Origin: Icerya purchasi
Taxonomy: Eukaryota; Arthropoda; Insecta; Hemiptera; Monophlebidae
Assembly (NCBI GenBank): GCA_039619475.1
Contig: CM077116.1
Span: forward strand, 18,783,443-18,847,442
Direction of reading: 5' to 3'
Length of the DNA: 64,000 bases
Part shown: piece by piece, positions 51,501 to 60,500 of the stretch
Position numbering within the stretch: position 1 is the first letter of the stretch
Layout: the number at the start of each line of letters is the position of its first letter
Made by a program: the position numbers and the translations under genes
Notes under the pieces: generated by a model
The model's database searches: none
What the model was told of the DNA's origin: nothing
What the model saw: the letters and a program-made list of their open reading frames with translations, nothing else

Positions 51501-54500
51501 GTTTAGGTTTGTGATATATCATTAGAAATATCGCTATTCGTCGGGAACGAAACCGTATTTCATTTTTTTAAAGAAATTTTCAAAGTTCTGAAAAGTTGAA
51601 AAAAAAAAAATAATTATGTGTCTCTCCACTAGCTCCACGAATATTACAGCTGAAAATTTTGAACGCAGCTAAAAACGTGCTGATCCCCTTATATTTCTCG
51701 AGTTTATAACATTTGGATTTTCAGTTTTAAAATTAGACCCTTAAGGCGCCGAAAGTTCGAAATTTTGAAGAAAATTTTTTATTTTTCTGACGCATGTTAT
51801 ATACCGTTTGAAGGATCGCTATCTGTCGGGAAAGAAACCGTATTTCATTTTCTTAATTGAACTTTCAAAGTTTGCTGAAAAGTTCAAAAAATCGAGAGAA
51901 TTGATTTGTGACGCGAGTATTATAGCTAAAAATTTTGAGGAAAGTAGTAAATATGGGCATCCATGTATATTTCTCTGGTTTGGAACATCTAAGTTTCCAA
52001 TTTTAAAATTAGTGACTTGGGGCTCTGAAAGCTCGAAATTTTGTAAAAAAAAAATTTTTTCAAGTGTATTATTATTGGAAAAAGCGCTATTTTTTGGGAA
52101 CGGACCCGTATTTCGTTTTCTTAACAAAACTGTTTGAAATTTACTAAAAGTTCATAAAATTCTGAAAAATGATGTGTAGCCCCGCTTGTAATTTATGTAT
52201 TGGTTCAAGATTTTGAACAAGGTTAAAAAAATGTGAGTCCCTGTTTATTTATTTACTTTGGAACATCTAGGTTTCCATCTTAAAATTCAGAACCTTAAGC
52301 GCCGAAAGCTCGAAAGTTTCAAAAATAATATTTTTTTTCCGGTCATGATCGATGGAAAGATCGTTATTTGTCGAGAACGAAACCATAAGTTATTTCCTTA
52401 ACGAAACTTTCAAACCTTGATGTTCCAAACTTGAGAAATATATGTCGAAGCGCATATGTTTAACCCTGTTCAAAATTTTTAGCCGTAATACTCGCGGCGC
52501 TAGAGGGGATGAACTGTTTGAAGTTTTTGGCAACTTTAAAAGTTTCTAAATACGGTTCGGAATTATGTTTAGAGACTCCCGTGCAACTGGCTTACGAATT
52601 TCGACTGTTACTGGTTGAATGTCGGATGGTAACATTATCTGTTGAAAGTTAATATCCGCACGAACGGATAATATTATTCCACCACGCGCACAACTAGCAA
52701 GCACCGGATTTGATTCGAGAACTTTATAGTTTTTTAGTTTTAAATGTTGGTTTTGTTTTAAGTGGGTTTTTTGAATGCACGAAATAAACAGGTTTGTTAA
52801 TCGGTGTTATTTTTCTTTTGGCTTTATCGGAATACGAGATTGCAGCGGTTTTTAGAATTTGGTTCGGATTGAAATAATTTTCGTTAGTAGTGTTAGTACG
52901 AGGGATAAGAAACGAAATAGGATCGCAGGTTTTGGTTTGGTTATTTTCATTACGAGGTGTGTTAGTGTTGTTATGAACTGTAATGAAAGGAACGGACTCA
53001 CCGCATCATTGTTTAGGTGGTACGTCCGCCTGATGAAAAACAGATGCGAATAGTATTTCGATTTGTTAAACAATTTAACGACCTATGTTAGTAAATAAAT
53101 AAAAAAAAAATATTTAATAATGGTCTAACATATGGAGAGAGTCGAAAGAAAATACCGAATTGTTAAAAAATCATCTTAGTAGAACGACAGTCTTTTTCAC
53201 ATCGCGGAACTATATCGACCTTTTTTGGTAAAGTAACCAGTTCGTCTTGCAACCGAAAAAAGTTTAATAACAAAGTAACCAAATTGGCTCGAAATTCGGT
53301 TTTCCAATTAGTGACATTTACAAAATTCGTAAACTATAATTTCGATTACCGTGTCTCTCCCTCCCATTCGCCGAGAATCCAGGATGCAATCACCAACGTA
53401 CACCAACCTGCCAGCAGGGAACACCAACATTCTAGCAGCCGCAGCAGAGTGATACGTAGCATCAATATTATTTCTAATTAATATTTTTTGCGTGTTTTCG
53501 TTTATATATTTATTAAATATCTTTGACGGTCGGCTATTCAAGAAAGATAGGTGTAGGAATTAACAAAATTACACATTTAAAAAAATCATAAAACCTTAAT
53601 ATTAGTATTATTAAATCTAAACCAATAATTTAAAAAAATAAATAAAAAAAGGATTTAATTAATTTTTCTTCATAACCGTTACATTGCACTTCAAATTAAT
53701 CTAAGTCTTCGATTCAAATTAGTATTTTGCTTTACTGTTTTAAATTATTATTAGAAAAGATCTTTGAAAATTATTAAGATATTAAATTAAAATAGTAAAA
53801 TAAAAATAGAAATTTATTCAAACAAATTTTCTTACATACTAAATAATTATAGTTATTGTTAACTTTCATACGGAATCCTCAGCGCATGAAACCTCATGCT
53901 TGACTGAACTTGTTTAACAATTCGGTTTTTTCTTTCGACTATCTTAATACGTTAGACCATTATTAAATTTTTTTTTTTTATTTATTTACTAGCATAGTGC
54001 ATTAAATTGTTTAACTAATGGAAATACTATTCGCATCTGTTTTTCATCAGGTGGACGTACCACCTAAACAATGATGCGGTGAGTCCGTTCCTTTCATTAC
54101 AGTTCATAACAACGCTAACACAAGCCGTAATGAAAATAACCAAACCGAAACCTGCGATCCCGTTCCGTATCTTAGCCCTCGTACTAACACTACTAACGCA
54201 AATTATAATAATCCGAACCAAATTCTAAAAACCACTGCAGTCTCGTATTTCGATAAAGCCAAAAGAAAAATAACACCGATTAACAAACCTGTTTATTTCG
54301 TGCATTCAAGAAACCCACTTAAAACAAAACCAACATTTAAAACTAAAAAACTATAAAGTTCTCGAATCAAATCCGGTGCTTGCTAGTCGTACGCATGGGG
54401 AAATAATATTAGCCGTTCGTGCGGATATTAACTTTCAACAGATAATGTTACCATCCGATATTCAACCAGTAACAGTCAAAATTGGTACGCCAGTTCCACG

Positions 54501-57500
54501 GGAGTCTCTAAACATAATTCCGAACCGTATTTAGAAACTTTTAAAGTTTCCAAAAAATTCAAACAGTTCCTCCCCTCTAGCGGCGCGAGTATTACAGTTA
54601 AAAATTTTGAACAGGGTTAAACATATGCGCTTCGACATATATTTCCCAAGTTTGGAACATCAAGGTTTGAAAGTTTCGTTAAGGAAATAATTTATGGTTT
54701 CGTTCTCGACAAATAACGATCTTTCCATCGATCATGACTGGGAAAAAAATATTATTTTTGAAACTTTCGAGCTTTCGGCGCTTAAGGTTCCGAATTTTAA
54801 GATGGAAACCTAGATGTTCCAAAGTAAATAAATAAACAGGGACGCACATTTTTTTAACCTTGTTCAAAATCTTGAACTACAATACATAAATTACAAGCAG
54901 GACTACACGTCACTTTTCAGAATTTTATGAACTTTTAGTAAATTTCAAACAGTTTCGTAAAGAAAATGAAACACGGGTCCGTTCCCAAAAAATAGCGCTC
55001 TTTACAATAATAATACACTTGAAAAAAACATTTTTTTTACAAAATTTTGAGCTTTCAGAGCCCCAAGCCACAAATTTTAAAGTTGGAAACTTAGATGTTC
55101 CGAAACCAGAGAAATATACATGGATGCCCATATTTTCTACTTTCCTCAAAATTTTTAGCTATAATACTCGCGTCACAAATCAATTCTCGCGTTTTTTCGA
55201 ACTTTTCGGCAAACTTTGAAAGTTCCATTAAGAAAATGAAATACGGTTTCTTTCCCGACAGATAGCGATCCTTCCAACGGTATATAACATGCCTTAGAAA
55301 AAAAAAAAATTTTCTTCAAAATTTCGAACATTCGGCGCCTTAAGGGTCCAATTTTAAAACTAGAAATCCAGATGTTATAAACTAGAGAAATAAAAGGGGA
55401 TGCGCATGTTTTTAACCGCGTTCAAAATTTCCAGCTGTAATATTCGTGGGGCTAGGGGAAAGACACGTAATTTTTTTTGTTTTTTTGAACTTTTCGGCAA
55501 CTTTCAAAGTTTCGTTAAGAAAATGAAATACGTTTTCGTTCCCGACAAATAGCGATATTTCTAATGATATATCACAAATTCAAGAAAAAAAATATTTTTT
55601 TTCAAAATTTCGGTGCCCCGCAGGTCTCATTTTAAAGTTGGGGAGCCGGTTGTTTTAAATCAGAGAAATATACGTAGAGTCGCGTATTTTCTACCATGTT
55701 CCAAATTGATAGCTATAATACTCGCGTCGCAAGGAGGGGGCTGCAAATTAGAGCTTACGCTTTTTTGAACTTTACGTCAACTTTGAAACTTCAGTTAAGA
55801 AAATGAAATTCGGTTTCGTTCCCGACTAATAGAGATCTTTCCATCGATATATCGCATGCCTGTAAAAAAAAATATTTTTTTGCAAAATTTCGAGCTTTCG
55901 TCGCCCCGAGGGTCCAGTTTTAAAGTTGGAAATCCGGATGTTCCGAACTAGAGAAATATATGTGGAAGCGCATATTTCTAACCGCGTTGAAAATTTTTAA
56001 CTGCAATACTCGCGCGCTAGGGGGGAGACACTTCATTTTTTGCGGTTTTTTGAACTTTTGGGCAACTTTACATAACTTTTGTGTCCGTAATTTTTTGATT
56101 TTATGAAAGTACTCCTGCATTGTAGTTTATATTTTGAATTTCAGCGTTATAGGTTTATCTAGTGACGAGTTATGATTTTTTAAGTGATTTTTGAGGTCGT
56201 TTTATGTACCATATTATATATTCTTGACGGTTTTTTGGGTTTTTTGCCGCCCAGGGTAATCGGTCATCTTCAAGTTATAGATCGTTTTAAAAATAATTTT
56301 AATTGTAATTTATGTTCCTTCGTGAATTATTAATTTTTATTTGATATTTTTGTCATTTGTGTACCATCTTATAAGCATTCCGTACATTATGTGTATACGG
56401 AATCCTAAAAAAACAGAGGTTAATAAAATAATAATGTTTAAAAGCTAAAAAAACTTGAAGCTAATAAATGACAGTTTCATCTTAATACCTTGAAAAACAG
56501 CGAAATGTGACAGACACCCAAATATAATCTCCCATTAAAAAAAAATAAACAAATTACTATGATTTTGATAAAAATCGCTGTTAAAATTTTTGATGATAGT
56601 GTAAAATTTGAGTTGCTAATTTCCATGGCGCCAGTCGTCATCATAGTATATTATGTGCGATCAGCATCATCACGCTACATGGTACAAAAAACGTAATGTG
56701 CTTTGCTTTTTAAAATACGCAGACTTAACTGGATTCCGTGAATAATGTTGCATCCAGCTGATAATAACGCACACAAACAACGACAGTTTGACCGGCATGA
56801 ATAGAAACATATACGTTATTTAGTAATTGTAACTAAATTTATAACTGAAGAACTTCGTACCCAGCCAGTTACAACAGAATAATATTATTTTATTGCTAGA
56901 TCTGAAACGCAATGCTAAAAGGAACCACTTGCAACGCGATACGATCATATTTTGCTTCTTTCCATATCCGCACCAGTAGATTGCGCCAGCAGATGTTAGC
57001 TGTACGCCGGTGTCCTAAAACTGTGAACAATTAACAATTAGCCGATTTTGCTGTAACTGTGGAAGTCTGAATTTCAGTGTTCTCTGATACATTATAAAGT
57101 GTATGATGTACCATACTTGTATTACATAATCATATTAATTGCATCCGAAAGCACAACTATGAATATTGTACCTTATATTCTACTACATTACTTATTGCAT
57201 GGAATCAATATAAAAATAAAGTTTTACAGTTCAACTTTAATTTGAAGACTTTATCCCAGCTCGGATATTACACAATATTATGCCATTGAGCGAAAGATTA
57301 TATTTACAAAATAGAGTTATAAAAGCGACTAACAATGAACATTTGAGAAATTATCTTCTATATGCAGTATGAACGGTTTTCAAATCATGGTTCCAACATC
57401 ATAGGGGTTTGAATATTAAAAAAGAAGTTCTCGGTAAACAAATGCATGGTTAAAACATTGCAGTTATTATTTAAATATACCTATATGGTTAGGAATTTTT

Positions 57501-60500
57501 TTAAGAGGCATTTTGTAATAACAGTGATGAATGAAAATAATGGTAATAAATGAAATAAAGAATAAAAGGGAAATAAAGTTTAGAAAAAATCTTACGGCAA
57601 TATAACCAATTATTCAACTAACAACAATCTCAGAAACCATAATTACGCTCTCGAACGTAGAAAAAATTTTGTCTATTATTTGTACACTTATTTTGTATAG
57701 TATATCAAAAAATGCAATATGAACTGAGAAATAGGATTTTTGAAGTAATTAAGGTGCTTTAAAAATTTTTTTATGGTAAACGATCTTTACACAAGTTTTA
57801 CAATTAAACTCATTTAAAAGTTGTGTATTTAACCATTCTCATTAAATACATATTTAAATATGCAAATATGAGAACAGAGTGATGCAAACGTAAGTTGATG
57901 TACAATTATGATAAGGAAGACATGTTTTTTTATAAAAGGACTATACAAGTAAATAAAAACTCACAAAGCATTGACGATTTTAATAAAATGTGAGTTCCGA
58001 CGGCTAATCTCTGCGGAAATTGTTCACGTAAATAATTTTTTTTAAATCGTTTTCTTCCGAAAATGATTATTAAATTTATGTTCACTTCAGTTGAAATTAT
58101 AGCTTTGCTTTTTCCTCCACTTCACATCTCTTTTGTAACCTTCGCTATTTTCCTATAATTATAATAAACTAGTTTTATTTTTACAATTTTTATTCTGCAC
58201 GTATTTATTTTAAATGATTTTGAGTTAACGTTAGTAGTATACAAAATATTTCACATCGTTTAAAAAAAAATAAAACAACTACGAATACTGTCTATATATA
58301 ATTTATTATAAAATAAGGGAAATTTTTCTTATATAAAATATGTAATATTTGTTTAACTATTTTAAAATAAAAAGTTGGTTTCAATGCTAGTTTCGAATTA
58401 CACTTCATATACGCTGATAGATGTTATAAGCAATAACTCACACATTGCCTCTAGACCACTATTTCACTCCTTCAATTGATTCCAAAATATTATAATATAG
58501 TATTTAATATAGAAATAATGCGATCGTGTCGCGTTGTAAATGATCCCTTTTAGCATTGCTAATCAGATTTAGCTATTTTATTCATCATCTAGTCGTAGCA
58601 CGTACATATCGCCGTGTAATGAGCTAGTGAGTTATGACCAATAACAGAGCAAGCAATGTGAGAAATACATACGACACTGTACGAGTGATTAAAAGGTATC
58701 ATCTGTACTTCAATTCCTCCTGATCACTGTCTGATATTATTTCGTAGTTAATCGTTTCGTTCGTTCATTCTGTTTTCGAAGACAAGTTACATAGTTACAA
58801 TATCTACCTTTAGTTACAATGGTTACTTCTCATTTCTGGGACATAAAAGTGACAGGAGTAACGAAGTAATGTAAATACGTTATCGATTGGAATGGAACGA
58901 ACTATTTCAGAGCTCTGGAACTAGTTTCTAGTTACGTTGCTTATTACCTTACATATCACTAATCTGAACACTAAAAAATTGTAAAGCGTAGTTTTCAATT
59001 ACATATTATTGACACGAGAATCAACAGGGTGCATGTTAATAAATTGTTTAATGCTTACCGAAGGTGAAAGTTAACATCGTATAAGTTAAAAATTTTGTTT
59101 ATGCGTCTCATTGAGCAAGCAATAAAAAAAAAATACGTTAAATAAATTTTATTTGTTTTATTATGTATACATCGTTGAATAAAAGACGACTTATTTTTCA
59201 CTTGTGACTTATACCTACATTTAATGAATTCGAATTAGAACATTTGCCCTAGATTATTTGTATTATCTACTTGCGTAATATTTTAAGATTTATAATTTAT
59301 TGATTTCAGTGAGTATTTTATAAAAAATGGAATTCAAATACAGATAGTGAATCCCGTGGTTTATTTTCCCGATGATGTTGTCGAGTTGATAAAACGATTG
59401 GAAGAAATAACCCAAAATGGACATAATTTAACTGTTACACTAGCAGTATCATTCACGGGTAAAATTTTATAAACCGCTAAATAAATCACGATGTAAAATC
59501 TTTCTCACAAACGATCTCAAGTGCATTTTACATTAATGTGTAAAATACGAGTAAACAGCTTTCGATTTATTCTTTTTTAAAAAATTTTTTTTCGGCAAAT
59601 GTATTTTTATAAACTTTTAGTTATATAAAATTCGTTGTAGTTTAACAACGCCATTTTAAGTGAGTTGTTATATAAAATATTATTATAACATTGCTTGATA
59701 TATTTTGTTATGTCGCAAATTTCCCTTTCACATCTATTGCCACCTACGATCATGATGATTCTTTAGTAAGTACATTCTCGCGAGTATTTCGTTCATTTAA
59801 CAAATAATTAAATTTTAATTGATACAGTTCTAAATATTTTATGCAAAAAAGACCAAAAAGTAAATATGTTTATACGATGTGCATACATAAGTGGAGTGAT
59901 AACTCTGATGAAATTCTGTTTGGGTTATGTTTAACCATCTGTTGATTTGTAACAGATCTAGGGGTATTTTAAATTTTGTAAAATAATCCGAACTTACGAA
60001 TTTTCTATAAGAGCAATATCGACGACACACAAGTTTTACCAGGAATATCTTAATTATACAAATCATTGATGTAGATTAAAAATTAATTTAAAATGAGAGA
60101 AACGCTTCAAAAAATGAAAGAGTTATTTTTAAATTTAACGTACATTTTTAATAAATTTAAAATTTTAATATACAAATAAAAATTCTGTTTCGTTCAATTT
60201 TTTTCGTTTTGATTGAGTTCTGTATTGATGTTTTTTTTTTGTTTAAAGATTGTTAAAATGCTAATAATCTTTAATGATGTTTTGGTTTAAATACTTATAT
60301 AATTTTTAATAAAGTTATATATGTATTAAGCGCAGCATTTATATGAATACTGCACACGAGCATTGTTTTTTGTCCTCTATTTTTTTTTTTTAGTGATTTA
60401 GTTATATCACACGATTTATTAAAATTATTTCAATATGAAAATTTCAATACATTTCGCGACAGTCCCTAGGGTAAAGTTAGTAATATAAATGTTGCATTTT

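Larger units (their letters stand above)
46927..56410. repeat. Giant imperfect palindrome (foldback structure)
   Basis: From outside in, the left arm is C (46927-47330), satellite (47330-52480) and B (52480-53164). The right arm mirrors it as B' (53910-54560), satellite (54560-56045) and C' (56045-56410). The loop is segment A' (53165-53909). Outer ends share TTTTTAGGATTCCGTATAC. Excluding the extra higher-order repeat in the left arm, the arms are about 2.5 kb each. This layout (long inverted arms built of tandem repeats around a unique loop) resembles foldback/Galileo-type elements. That comparison is inference. Confidence 0.85.
46001..58961. mobile_element. Giant (~13 kb) hAT-like non-autonomous element
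   Basis: The 8-bp direct repeat ATCTGAAC lies at 45993-46000 and 58962-58969, with no mismatch. The enclosed DNA starts TAGTGATGGGTAAAGT and, read inverted, ends TAGTGATATGTAAGGT (13 of 16 matching). Eight-base duplications and TAG/TAGTG ends are hAT hallmarks. Both ends also carry repeated GTTAC/GTAAC motifs within ~250 bp. No transposase is visible inside. The interior holds the giant palindrome and satellite arrays. It sits in intron 3 of the cis-prenyltransferase-like gene. Alternatively, a small hAT element was later invaded by the palindrome. Confidence 0.75.

Noticed and set aside
47330..52480. CRISPR array
   Set aside because: Units are long contiguous tandem repeats without unique spacers, in insect-like nuclear DNA.
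52859..53053. 64-codon frame conserved in both palindrome arms (also 54027-54221 minus)
   Set aside because: Differences between arms change amino acids freely, and the opposite strand carries the recognisable LINE endonuclease context.
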